NCBI GenBank assembly: GCA_007131845.1
Contig: SLPT01000103.1
Coordinates: forward strand, 1-8,174
Reading direction: 5' to 3'
From: Desulfobacteraceae bacterium
GTDB lineage: Bacteria; Desulfobacterota; Desulfobacteria; Desulfobacterales; Desulfosalsimonadaceae
Length of the DNA stretch: 8,174 nt
In this document: positions 1 to 7,505 of the stretch, one piece after another
How positions within the stretch are numbered: position 1 is the stretch's first letter
How the letters are laid out: every line of letters begins with the position of its first letter
Notes under the pieces: generated by a model
Database searches by the model: none
The model's input: the letters and a program-made list of their open reading frames with translations, nothing else
Told to the model about the DNA's origin: nothing
Translations under genes and position numbers: made by a program

Positions 1-8
1 TGCGTTAC

Positions 9-65
9 GCGCGATTTCTCAGAATTTCACGTACGCCAAGTACGCTGCATTCTTCGAAATCGCGC
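9..65. repeat. Imperfect 26-nt inverted repeat (stem-loop) in the intergenic region
   Basis: Two 26-nt arms (9-34 and 40-65) face each other across a 5-nt loop, GCCAA (35-39). Pairing by eye gives 20 of 26 positions: ten outer pairs (GCGCGATTTC with GAAATCGCGC), five middle pairs (AGAAT with ATTCT) and five pairs closing the loop (CGTAC with GTACG). Mismatched bulges separate the three blocks. There is no run of T directly after the stem, so it does not look like a simple intrinsic terminator. Together with the ACTTTTTAC repeat just downstream, it looks like a dispersed intergenic element. I recall similar ones from Desulfobacterales genomes, but cannot check copy number here. Confidence 0.65.
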
Positions 66-80
66 AAGCCTTGATCTTGA

Positions 81-126
81 ACTTTTTACAAAGCCGTCGG
101 ATCGCGACTTTTTACGAGTGCGTCAA
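81..126. repeat. Tandem direct repeat with ACTTTTTAC core
   Basis: The nine bases ACTTTTTAC occur at 81-89 and again at 107-115, 26 bp apart. Similarity extends past the core, since both copies carry CGTC six bases after it; about 14 of 20 positions agree. The repeat lies between the hairpin at 9-65 and the plsB start at 167, so the two probably belong to one composite intergenic element. The rest of 1-166 holds no gene that I can support. The stretch 132-153 is very A/T-rich, but I do not see a convincing -35/-10 pair in it. Confidence 0.5.
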
Positions 127-166
127 CCAATGGTTTTAAAAAAATATATCCTGGAATCAAAAAACC

Positions 167-2821
167 ATGTCCCTTCTGAGACGACCCGCACCCCGCAAAC
201 ATAGAGGCGAAAACGAAGAAAAAGCGGACATCCGCGAGCACGATCCCGGGGATCGTCGTCCCTTTTTCTGCTACCTGCCGGGCACCAAGCGTTTTTTCTC
301 CAAACTTCTTCTCAAAGCGCTGTTTTTCCGCATACACCTCGACCCTTCACTGGTCAGGACGCTTCAGAAGCTCGAAAAATCAGGTACCATCGTCTTCGTC
401 AACAAGTACAAAAGCAAATTCGACTTTCTTTTTTATCATACGCGACTGAAACATGAAAAGCTCCCCTTCCCGGTGATCGGCTTCGACTACCGGCTGATCT
501 TCTGGCAGCCCTTCCGGCGGATCATTGAAGGGATTCGGTTCTATGCAAGCCATCTTTTCCGGCACCGGCGCCTGCCGGATCCCTACGGGACCCATTTTTA
601 CCGCAACCGCCTGAAGTCCGGCGAACCCGGCATGGTATCCTTGATCGAGGAGAAAGGATTCTACAGACGTCTGGTGCATTCAAAGACCGATCCCATCGAT
701 TACCTCGTGGAGATGCAAAAAACCGTCCACGAACCCATATATCTCGTGCCCCAGCTGATCCTGTATGACAAGACCCCCCAGTCGAGGCGGCTTCCCGTCG
801 TCGATCTCCTGTTCGGGACGAAAGAGCGGCCGGGAAGGCTGCGACGCCTGTACATGATCCTGAAAAACCCCAAAAAGATCATCATCGAGGCAGCCGATCC
901 CGTCAATCTCCGCGAATACCTGAACCGTCCGGATGTGCGGGATGTAAGCCAGAAAAACCAGGTGGTGTTTCTGCGACGGTATCTTCTGGAGCAGATCAAC
1001 CGGCAACGGCAGTCCATCACCGGACCGGTTCTGAAATCCCGGGTCGAGCTCATGGAAGAGGTGCTGACCAACCCGGAAATGCAAAAGACCATCGTCGAAT
1101 ACGCAAAGGAAAACCAGAAGCCCATCTCCGCAGCCCAGCGGGAGGCAGCAGGGTACATCGACGAAATCGCATCCAACTACAGCCAGAAAGTCATCTATGC
1201 GCTTGAAATCGTCCTGCGCTGGTCGTTCAGGTTCCTGTTCGACGGCATGGTCATCGACTATGACGGTTTGAACCGTATAAAGGAGCAGTCGAAAAAAGGC
1301 CCCATCATCCTGGTGCCATGCCACAAAAGCCACCTGGATTATCTCATCCTGTCATACGTTTTTTTTCACAACAACATGCCCTGCCCCCATATCGCCGCGG
1401 GCAAAAACCTGTCTTTCTGGCCGCTTGGACCCATCTTCCGGGGAGGCGGCGCCTTTTTCCTGCGCCGCACGTTCAAGGGCGAGCCGCTCTATCCGCAAAT
1501 CTTTGCCGCATACCTGCATAAACTATTGGACGAAGGTTTTCACCTGGAGTTCTTCATCGAGGGAGGCCGGAGCCGGACGGGAAAACTGCTCGCGCCCAAA
1601 ATCGGATTTCTCAACCTTCTGTGGGATGCCTATCGCAAAAGCGACTGGCAGGATATGTATTTCGTTCCGGTCTATATCGGATACGACCGGGTTCTGGAAG
1701 AAAAGGCATATATCCGGGAGTTGGGAGGCGGCAAAAAAACCCCTGAAAACATTATCAACATATTCAAGGCCCGGAAACTGCTCAAGAAAAAATACGGCAA
1801 AATTTATATCAACTTCGAAACCCCGTTTTCCCTGAAAGAGCATTTCGAAAAGATGGAAACCGATTTTTCGAGGCTTTCCCGGGAAGAGCAGAAAAATCAC
1901 TGCTACCGGTTCGGCGAGAAGATCATCAGCGCCATCAACGACCAGTCCGTCATGACACCCTATACCGTGATGGCCGGCGCCCTGCTGAACTGCTCGCGCA
2001 AGCGGATTTATTACAAACAGTTGATGGAAAACGTGGACACATACATGAACTATCTCGTCAATATGCGGGTCCAGCTGGCCGATACCCTTTATATTGACCG
2101 GCAGAGCACCATCGACCAGGTGCTGGACAATTTTGCGGCCAACAAGTATATTGACCGGAGCGCCACACACAAAAAGGCGTTTCCGCCGCCCAACCCGATT
2201 ATAAAGGTTCAGGAAAACAAACGCCCCAACCTGGAATACTACAAAAACAACGGGGTCATCCATTTTATCCCGGGTGCGTACACGGCCCTTTCCATACTGG
2301 CACTCGATTCCTTTCAGTTTCAGGGCTCAAGTCTTAATCCGCATTACGCTTTTCTCAAGGACTTGTTCCAGCTCGAATTCGTATTCGACCCGGAAGAGCC
2401 TCCTGAATCGGTTGTCCGCCAAAACATCCGGTTTTTTGTGGACGACGCTATCCTGATGCCGCATTCCGTGCTGCCGGATACACTCAACATCACGTCTTCG
2501 GGTTTCCGCAAGCTGCATCTGTTCGCGGAATTTTTGGCCCCGTATTTCGATTCGTATTGGGCGGTGCTCAACTTTTTCATGCGCTACACCAACAAATCGA
2601 TTTTCGACCTCAAGGATCCCGTCAAGAAAATTCAGGCGATGGGCAGCCGGATGTACAAGCGCAATGAAATCACCCGGCCGGAAGGATTGTCCCGCATCAA
2701 TTTCAAAAACGGGGTGTCCTTTTTCACCCAGAAGGGCCTGATCAATCCGGAAACCGACAGGGAAAAACTTGATTTCTATGTGGAGCGGCTCCAGTTCTAC
2801 ATGCGCCTTTTTCGCCACTGA
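167..2821 (+). CDS. plsB: Glycerol-3-phosphate 1-O-acyltransferase (PlsB)
   Basis: This enzyme acylates sn-glycerol-3-phosphate at position 1, the first step of membrane phospholipid synthesis, at the inner face of the cytoplasmic membrane. All four blocks of the GPAT family are visible. Block I is HKSHLD with catalytic H386 and D391. Block II is GGGAFFLRRTF (426-436). Block III is EGGRSRTGK (465-473). Block IV is VPVYIGY (500-506). Flanking sequence such as PHIAAGKNLSFWPLGPIFR also follows E. coli PlsB closely. At 884 residues it is somewhat longer than the E. coli enzyme (about 807), partly through a charged N-terminus. Residues 73-90 resemble block I but lack the histidine, as in the degenerate N-terminal half of other PlsB proteins. 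The ATG at 167 is the first in-frame start; its ribosome binding site is weak. It stands 141 bp upstream of the next gene, so co-transcription is possible but not shown. Confidence 0.95.
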   Translation: MSLLRRPAPRKHRGENEEKADIREHDPGDRRPFFCYLPGTKRFFSKLLLKALFFRIHLDPSLVRTLQKLEKSGTIVFVNKYKSKFDFLFYHTRLKHEKLPFPVIGFDYRLIFWQPFRRIIEGIRFYASHLFRHRRLPDPYGTHFYRNRLKSGEPGMVSLIEEKGFYRRLVHSKTDPIDYLVEMQKTVHEPIYLVPQLILYDKTPQSRRLPVVDLLFGTKERPGRLRRLYMILKNPKKIIIEAADPVNLREYLNRPDVRDVSQKNQVVFLRRYLLEQINRQRQSITGPVLKSRVELMEEVLTNPEMQKTIVEYAKENQKPISAAQREAAGYIDEIASNYSQKVIYALEIVLRWSFRFLFDGMVIDYDGLNRIKEQSKKGPIILVPCHKSHLDYLILSYVFFHNNMPCPHIAAGKNLSFWPLGPIFRGGGAFFLRRTFKGEPLYPQIFAAYLHKLLDEGFHLEFFIEGGRSRTGKLLAPKIGFLNLLWDAYRKSDWQDMYFVPVYIGYDRVLEEKAYIRELGGGKKTPENIINIFKARKLLKKKYGKIYINFETPFSLKEHFEKMETDFSRLSREEQKNHCYRFGEKIISAINDQSVMTPYTVMAGALLNCSRKRIYYKQLMENVDTYMNYLVNMRVQLADTLYIDRQSTIDQVLDNFAANKYIDRSATHKKAFPPPNPIIKVQENKRPNLEYYKNNGVIHFIPGAYTALSILALDSFQFQGSSLNPHYAFLKDLFQLEFVFDPEEPPESVVRQNIRFFVDDAILMPHSVLPDTLNITSSGFRKLHLFAEFLAPYFDSYWAVLNFFMRYTNKSIFDLKDPVKKIQAMGSRMYKRNEITRPEGLSRINFKNGVSFFTQKGLINPETDREKLDFYVERLQFYMRLFRH

Positions 2822-2873
2822 TCCGGCGGCAGCTGTAGCTTGATTTTAACCATTGAGGCCGGTCATCCCTGCC

Positions 2874-2966
2874 ATGATCCTAAGGTTAAGGAGACAGCGC
2901 ATCCCTGCGACAAAGACCATGCATAACCAAAATCCCATGAAACCACCAGAGGCAAACGCGGCATGA
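2874..2966 (+). other. Possible 30-codon leader ORF overlapping the next start by ATGA
   Basis: The plsB to murU/amgK gap has an open frame from an ATG at 2874, with further in-frame ATGs at 2919 and 2937. It ends in a TGA that shares an ATGA overlap with the ATG at 2963. That arrangement would allow translational coupling. None of the three ATGs has a well-placed ribosome binding site, and the best Shine-Dalgarno-like run nearby (TAAGGAGA, about 2886-2893) has no start codon at normal spacing. The peptide is arginine-rich at its N-terminus and unlike anything I recognise. I rate it as more likely chance than gene. Confidence 0.15.
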
Positions 2967-4777
2967 AAGCGCTCGTATTATCGGCGGGCCTTGGCACCCG
3001 CCTCCGGCCTCACTCGCTTTGCATCCCGAAACCGATGTTTCCCGTGTATGGCCAGCCCATCATCGACATCATCATCCGGCATCTGGTATCCGCAGGTGCT
3101 GAAGGAATCGCGGTGAATACCCATCACCTCGCAGCCCAGGTGGAAACGTTTCTGGCAGGGCAGCAATACGCCGGACAACTGATCGTCCGGCGGGAAAAAC
3201 GGCTTCTGGGAACGGGCGGTGCCGTGGGAAATTTCGCCGATTTTCTGTCGGATGGTCCTTTTGTGGTCATCAACTCCGATGTTCTGAGTGACATCGATAT
3301 CCGCCGGGTATACCAGGAACACAAGGACCGTGGACATGCAGCGACGCTTGTGATGCACGATCACCCGTTGTTCAACAAGGTGGCGGTTGACGCAAACGGA
3401 TCCATCCGCGGGTTTTCCGGGAAAAACAACGAAAGCGACCGGCTGCTTGCCTTTACCGGCATTTCCGTGATCGATCCGATTGTATACCGCTTTGTCGAAC
3501 CCGGCGAAGCCTGCTGCATCCTCGAGATCTACCGGCGAATGATGCAGGCCGGCAAAACGGTCACGGCCCTCGAAGTGCGCGGTCACTACTGGAATGACCT
3601 GGGCACGCCCGAACGCTTCCGGGATGCTGTGGCAGACCGGATGCTGCCGGAAGCCGTAACAAAAGCCTGCCCCGAACGCTACCCCGACGGTTTCAACGAA
3701 AACCGCACCCCCGCCTTCCGGCGAAAGCGCCTTGCAGGCGACGGATCCGACCGGGAGTACTTCCGGGTGGAAACAGCTGATTGCTCCCTGATCCTGGCCG
3801 ATCACGGGATACATTCCTCTACATCATTCGGGCAGGCCGAAGCCTTTACAGCCATTGGTCGCCACTTAAGCAAAAAAGGGATATCCGTTCCGGAAATCTA
3901 CGGCTTTGACCGGTTTTCCGGCCTTGTTGTCATAGAAGATGCGGGCGATATCCACCTGCAGGACATTGTTTTGCGGGAAAAAGACCCGGCGACTGTTTCC
4001 GGGCTCTACCGGCAAATTATTGATGAGCTGGCGGAAATGTCGGTTTCAGGCAGAAGCGGGTTCGATACTGCATGGGCATACCAGGGCGCATGCTACGACC
4101 GGGAGTTGATCATTGAAAAGGAATGCCTGTATTTCATGAAATGTCTGGTAAAAGGATATCTGGGAATACGGGACGTTCCGGAAGGATGCCTTGCCTCCGA
4201 GTTTCACCGGCTTGCCGGCGCGATTCTGGAAAATGCATACAACGGCCTCATGCACAGAGATCTTCAATCCCGGAACATTCTGGTGAAAAACGGCCGGCCG
4301 GTTTTCATCGATTTTCAAGGCGCACGAATCGGCCCTGTCCAGTATGACCTGGCATCCCTTTTGGCGGATCCGTACGTGAACATCGGTGAGGATTTGGTAT
4401 CAGGGCTTGCAGTGTATGCTGCCGAGCGTATGGCTGACCGCAGGCATCCTGAAACATGGAATACAGAGCGATTTTTCCGGGGATACCGGCTGTGCTGCAT
4501 CTCCCGCCTGATGCAGGCCCTGGGCGCCTACGGGTTTCTCGTTACGGAAAAAGGAAAAGCCGGGTTTGAGCCCTACATTCCCGTAGCACTGGAAAGACTG
4601 GCCCGGCATCTGGAAGCGCTTCCGGAAAATGATGCCGGTGGCCGGCTGGAAACGCTTATATCCGTGGTGTCCACGGCAAAACACCGGCTGGCTGACCAGG
4701 CGAAAAGCCAAGCGGGGGCCTGCGGAATAAAAGGCCAGGCACCGGCATCTCCGCTAAAAACCGGCTCCTGCCACTGA
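2963..4777 (+). CDS. MurU-AmgK-like fusion: sugar-1-phosphate nucleotidyltransferase plus sugar kinase
   Basis: Two enzymes are joined in one 604-residue chain. Residues 1 to about 230 are an NTP-transferase of the MurU/mannose-1-phosphate guanylyltransferase type. They show the nucleotide-binding GLGTRLRP (9-16) with K23, GTGGAVGN (83-90), a metal-binding NSD (104-106) and WNDLGTPERF (210-219). Residues from about 255 to 575 are an aminoglycoside-phosphotransferase-fold kinase of the AmgK type. They show GSDREYFRV (261-269), VIEDAGD (323-329), the catalytic loop HRDLQSRN (431-438, D433 and N438), IDFQGA with metal-binding D450, and GPVQYDLASLLADPY (457-471). In Pseudomonas the separate AmgK and MurU turn MurNAc into MurNAc-1-phosphate and then UDP-MurNAc, bypassing de novo synthesis. 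That role fits here but is inferred; another anomeric sugar could be the substrate. The start is the first Met before the conserved KALVLSAG strand, with AGAGG at about 2948-2952. The last 25 or so residues look like unstructured tail. Confidence 0.85.
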   Translation: MKALVLSAGLGTRLRPHSLCIPKPMFPVYGQPIIDIIIRHLVSAGAEGIAVNTHHLAAQVETFLAGQQYAGQLIVRREKRLLGTGGAVGNFADFLSDGPFVVINSDVLSDIDIRRVYQEHKDRGHAATLVMHDHPLFNKVAVDANGSIRGFSGKNNESDRLLAFTGISVIDPIVYRFVEPGEACCILEIYRRMMQAGKTVTALEVRGHYWNDLGTPERFRDAVADRMLPEAVTKACPERYPDGFNENRTPAFRRKRLAGDGSDREYFRVETADCSLILADHGIHSSTSFGQAEAFTAIGRHLSKKGISVPEIYGFDRFSGLVVIEDAGDIHLQDIVLREKDPATVSGLYRQIIDELAEMSVSGRSGFDTAWAYQGACYDRELIIEKECLYFMKCLVKGYLGIRDVPEGCLASEFHRLAGAILENAYNGLMHRDLQSRNILVKNGRPVFIDFQGARIGPVQYDLASLLADPYVNIGEDLVSGLAVYAAERMADRRHPETWNTERFFRGYRLCCISRLMQALGAYGFLVTEKGKAGFEPYIPVALERLARHLEALPENDAGGRLETLISVVSTAKHRLADQAKSQAGACGIKGQAPASPLKTGSCH

Positions 4778-4822
4778 ACTGCGCGTTTCAGAAAAAGGTC
4801 AACCGGGTCGCCGGGAAAACCA

Positions 4823-4852
4823 TTGATCGGAACGGATCTTAAATTGTATAAA
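4823..4852 (+). promoter_or_regulatory. Candidate sigma70 promoter for dapB
   Basis: TTGATC (4823-4828, four of six matches to the -35 consensus) is followed after 18 nt by TATAAA (4847-4852, five of six matches to the -10 consensus). Transcription would begin near 4859, giving a very short leader before the ATG at 4872. The local A/T richness stands out from the GC-rich genes on either side. This would allow dapB and the binding-protein gene to be expressed apart from the fusion gene upstream. It is prediction by eye only. Confidence 0.4.
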
Positions 4853-4859
4853 GAACATA

Positions 4860-4864
4860 AAGGA
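4860..4864 (+). promoter_or_regulatory. Ribosome binding site of dapB
   Basis: AAGGA lies 7 nt upstream of the ATG at 4872. It is the clearest Shine-Dalgarno site in the window and supports that start. An ATG at 4864 inside the same stretch is out of frame and too close to the site to be used. Confidence 0.65.
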
Positions 4865-4871
4865 TGATTCA

Positions 4872-5702
4872 ATGGCACTCCAGAAAATCATGATCAACGG
4901 GCTGCCCGGAAACGTTGCCAGGACCCTTGTCCCGGCCGTTGTGTCGGATGAGCGCTTCGAACTGGTGAACTACTCCCTGACCGGCCCGGAAATCGAAGAA
5001 AAAGCCTATACCGTGGACGGAAATACCATCACGCTGGTACGGCCCCACGAGCGCGACCAGGCAGTGAAAGCCATTGTCTCCGAACACGGCGATTTCATAT
5101 CCGTCGATTACACGCACCCGAAGGCGGTCAATGACAATGCCGTATTCTACTGCAAGCACGGCCTTCCCTTTGTCATGGGGACGACGGGCGGCGACCGGGA
5201 GGCGCTCGGACGCACCGTGGAAGGCTCGTCCATATCCGCTGTCATCGCACCCAACATGGCCAAGCAAATCGTGGGACTCCAGGCCATGATGGCCTATGCG
5301 GCAGAATACTTCCCCGGACTTTTTTCGGGCTACAGCCTGGAGGTCCGGGAGAGCCACCAGGCGTCCAAGGCAGATACCAGCGGTACGGCAAAGGCCATGG
5401 TACACTATTTCAACCAGCTAGGCGTTTCCTTCAGCCAGTCCGACATCATCCGGGTCCGCGACCCGGAAGAACAAAAAACCATGGGTATTCCCGAAGAACA
5501 TATCAACGGGCATGGATGGCACACCTACACGCTTGTTTCACCGGACAAAAACGCAACCTTCCGGATCGTCCACAACATCAACGGCCGCGACATCTACACC
5601 CAGGGGACATTCGACGCCGTGATGTTTCTGGCGGAAAAAACCGCCGCAGCCAATGAAACCGGCAAGGTCTATTCCATGATCGACGTACTGAGGGGTGCAT
5701 AG
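4872..5702 (+). CDS. dapB: 4-hydroxy-tetrahydrodipicolinate reductase, plant-type (DapB)
   Basis: This cytoplasmic enzyme makes tetrahydrodipicolinate with NAD(P)H, in the lysine and diaminopimelate pathway that also feeds peptidoglycan cross-links. The 276-residue protein opens with a Rossmann strand and a short glycine loop (INGLPGN, 8-14). It has the family GTTG at 103-106 and APNMA (126-130). The catalytic and substrate-binding segment is ESHQASKADTSGTAKA (160-175). Aligned by eye with the E. coli motif, H162 and K166 match the catalytic His and Lys. The second His of the usual HH pair is Gln163, and the loop is one residue shorter with DTSGTA in place of DAPSGTA. These traits mark the plant-type subfamily rather than the common bacterial one. 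The stop at 5700-5702 sits 10 nt before the ATG of the next gene, which suggests co-transcription with it. Confidence 0.88.
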   Translation: MALQKIMINGLPGNVARTLVPAVVSDERFELVNYSLTGPEIEEKAYTVDGNTITLVRPHERDQAVKAIVSEHGDFISVDYTHPKAVNDNAVFYCKHGLPFVMGTTGGDREALGRTVEGSSISAVIAPNMAKQIVGLQAMMAYAAEYFPGLFSGYSLEVRESHQASKADTSGTAKAMVHYFNQLGVSFSQSDIIRVRDPEEQKTMGIPEEHINGHGWHTYTLVSPDKNATFRIVHNINGRDIYTQGTFDAVMFLAEKTAAANETGKVYSMIDVLRGA

Positions 5703-5712
5703 CAAAAAAACC

Positions 5713-7500
5713 ATGAAACGACTGTTTATATTTCTATTTCTTTTTGCCCTTGCTGGGGCTGCCGGTATCATCTCAGGTGGTTTCTCATCGGCCATGGCAG
5801 AGCAGGTATTTCCGGGAGACAAATGGGAGGAAAAACCCGACCCCATCGCCAGCGCGCACGCGCGACGCGGCGGAGAGATCGTCGTGTTCGGGGGGCAGTA
5901 CCCCAAGAGCATCAATTACTACCTGGACAACAACGTCCTTTCTGCGGAAATCTTCGGGGTGATGTTCGAATCCCTTTTGACCATCAACCCCATCACCCTG
6001 GACTATGAGCCGAATATCGCCGAAAAGTGGTCAATATCGGACGACAAGGCTGCCTATACCTTCCACATCGACCCGGATGCCCGCTGGAGCGACGGGGAGC
6101 CGATCACGGCCTTTGATGTGCGCTGGACCTATGACATGATCATGGACCCGAAAAACATGACCGGCCCGCACAAGATCTCCATGGAGCGCTTCGACCCGCC
6201 GGAGGTGATCGATTCGCATAGCATCCGCTTTACGGCCAAAGACGTCCACTGGAAGAACCTGCTCTCCCTGGGAGGGCTTTCCATCATGCCCCGGCATGCA
6301 TACGGGGATATGGATTTCAACAAAATCGTATTCAACTTTCCGGTGGTGTCGGGTCCGTATGAGCCGGGCCGGATCCGCGAGGGGACCTTTATCGAATTCG
6401 ACCGGCGGGATGGATGGTGGCAGAATGACAGGCCCCGCAACCGGAACAAATACAACTTCGACACCGTAACATTCCGGTTTTTCGCAGAAAGAGAAAACGC
6501 CTTCGAGGCATTCATGCAGGGACGCATCGACCTGTTTCCTGTATATACGTCGCGCATCTGGATCAATGAAACCACGTCAAACCCCTTTTTCCGGAACCAT
6601 ATCATCAAGCAGCGGATATTCAACCACCAACCCATCGGGTTCCAGGGGTTTGCCATGAACATGCGCAGAAGACCTTTCGATGACAAGCGGGTCCGCAAGG
6701 CCATGGCCCTGCTGCTTGACCGGGAAAAAATGAACCAGACCCTCATGTACAACCAATACTTTCTTCATCAATCCTATTTCGAAGATCTCTACTCCCCGGA
6801 AAACCCGTGCAAAAACCCCGTAATCGAAAAGGATCCCCGGCGGGCGCGGCAGCTTCTTGCCGAAGCGGGCTGGCAAATCAACCCGGACACCGGCTACCTG
6901 GAAAAAGACGGCCGCCGGTTCACCTTCAAGTTTCTCACGCGGCAGGCCGGCACCGGCCGGTTTTTGTCCATCTACGGCGAAGACCTGAAAGATGCCGGCA
7001 TCGATATGGAAGTCGACCAGAAAGACTGGTCCGCATGGGCCAGGGATATGGATGAGTTCAACTTTGATATGACCTGGGCAGCATGGAGTTCCGGAATATT
7101 CAAAGATCCGGAGGGAATGTGGGCATCCGGGGAGGCCGGCCGCCAAGGCGGTGCGAATATTACGGGATTTTCCGATCCGGAAGTGGACCGGCTGATCGAA
7201 AAGCAAAAAACCGAATTCGACGTGGAGGAAAGAAACGGGATATACCGGACAATCGACCGGATCGTGTCCGAAAGCTATCCGTATGTACTGCTCTGGAACA
7301 CGGACTACACCCGGCTGTTATACTGGAACAAATTCGGGACCCCGGCCACGGTGCTCTCCAAATACGGCGACGAAAACAGCGCGCTGTGGTACTGGTGGGC
7401 GGACCCGGAGAGCAAGGCGATCCTGGAGGATGCAGAGGAAAGGGACCTGCCGCTTCCTCCCCGGGAAATGAACGTCCATTTTGATGAACACTTTCAGTAA
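5713..7500 (+). CDS. Exported ABC-transporter solute-binding protein, family 5, YejA-like
   Basis: This is a periplasmic binding protein of the oligopeptide/nickel-binding family (SBP_bac_5). Numbered from the ATG at 5713 (595 residues), a Sec signal peptide covers residues 1-29: a KR start, a Phe/Leu-rich core, and a probable signal peptidase I cut after AMA, before EQVF. There is no lipobox cysteine. The family signature runs from about 103 to 136 and includes W106, YTFHI, RWSDGEPITAFDV. The C-terminal half (DFDMTWAAWSSG, then NITGFSDPEVDRLIEK, then LLYWNKFGTP) resembles E. coli YejA, as does the length (about 604 there). An in-frame GTG at 5695 would add six residues and overlap dapB; the ATG gives the more normal signal peptide. 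No permease or ATPase genes follow, because the next gene is convergent, so the transporter partners must be encoded elsewhere. The ligand is unknown; peptides or muropeptides are the best guesses. Confidence 0.85.
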   Translation: MKRLFIFLFLFALAGAAGIISGGFSSAMAEQVFPGDKWEEKPDPIASAHARRGGEIVVFGGQYPKSINYYLDNNVLSAEIFGVMFESLLTINPITLDYEPNIAEKWSISDDKAAYTFHIDPDARWSDGEPITAFDVRWTYDMIMDPKNMTGPHKISMERFDPPEVIDSHSIRFTAKDVHWKNLLSLGGLSIMPRHAYGDMDFNKIVFNFPVVSGPYEPGRIREGTFIEFDRRDGWWQNDRPRNRNKYNFDTVTFRFFAERENAFEAFMQGRIDLFPVYTSRIWINETTSNPFFRNHIIKQRIFNHQPIGFQGFAMNMRRRPFDDKRVRKAMALLLDREKMNQTLMYNQYFLHQSYFEDLYSPENPCKNPVIEKDPRRARQLLAEAGWQINPDTGYLEKDGRRFTFKFLTRQAGTGRFLSIYGEDLKDAGIDMEVDQKDWSAWARDMDEFNFDMTWAAWSSGIFKDPEGMWASGEAGRQGGANITGFSDPEVDRLIEKQKTEFDVEERNGIYRTIDRIVSESYPYVLLWNTDYTRLLYWNKFGTPATVLSKYGDENSALWYWWADPESKAILEDAEERDLPLPPREMNVHFDEHFQ

Positions 7501-7505
7501 AAATA

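Noticed and set aside
132..153. A/T-rich tract with TATATC as a plsB promoter
   Set aside because: No acceptable -35 hexamer lies 16-18 nt upstream, so I cannot support a promoter call.
680..1333. Long open frames on the - strand across plsB (also at 1523-2263 and 2327-2818)
   Set aside because: They lie wholly opposite a clear PlsB coding region, have low-complexity compositions with no recognisable domains, and are expected shadows of GC-rich codon usage.
2845..2888. TTAACC / GGTTAA inverted repeat as a terminator after plsB
   Set aside because: The arms are only six bases, the loop exceeds 30 nt and no T-run follows.
2978..3814. 278-codon open frame on the - strand across the nucleotidyltransferase domain
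   Set aside because: It is antisense to conserved catalytic motifs, and its translation has no family features.
5695..5712. GTG at 5695 as the start of the binding protein
   Set aside because: It would add HSKKT before the signal peptide and overlap dapB; the ATG at 5713 gives a standard signal peptide. It is not excluded, since neither start has an ideally spaced ribosome binding site.
6129..7206. Two overlapping - strand open frames opposite the binding-protein gene
   Set aside because: They overlap each other and a well-supported exported protein; no domain or start site supports them.
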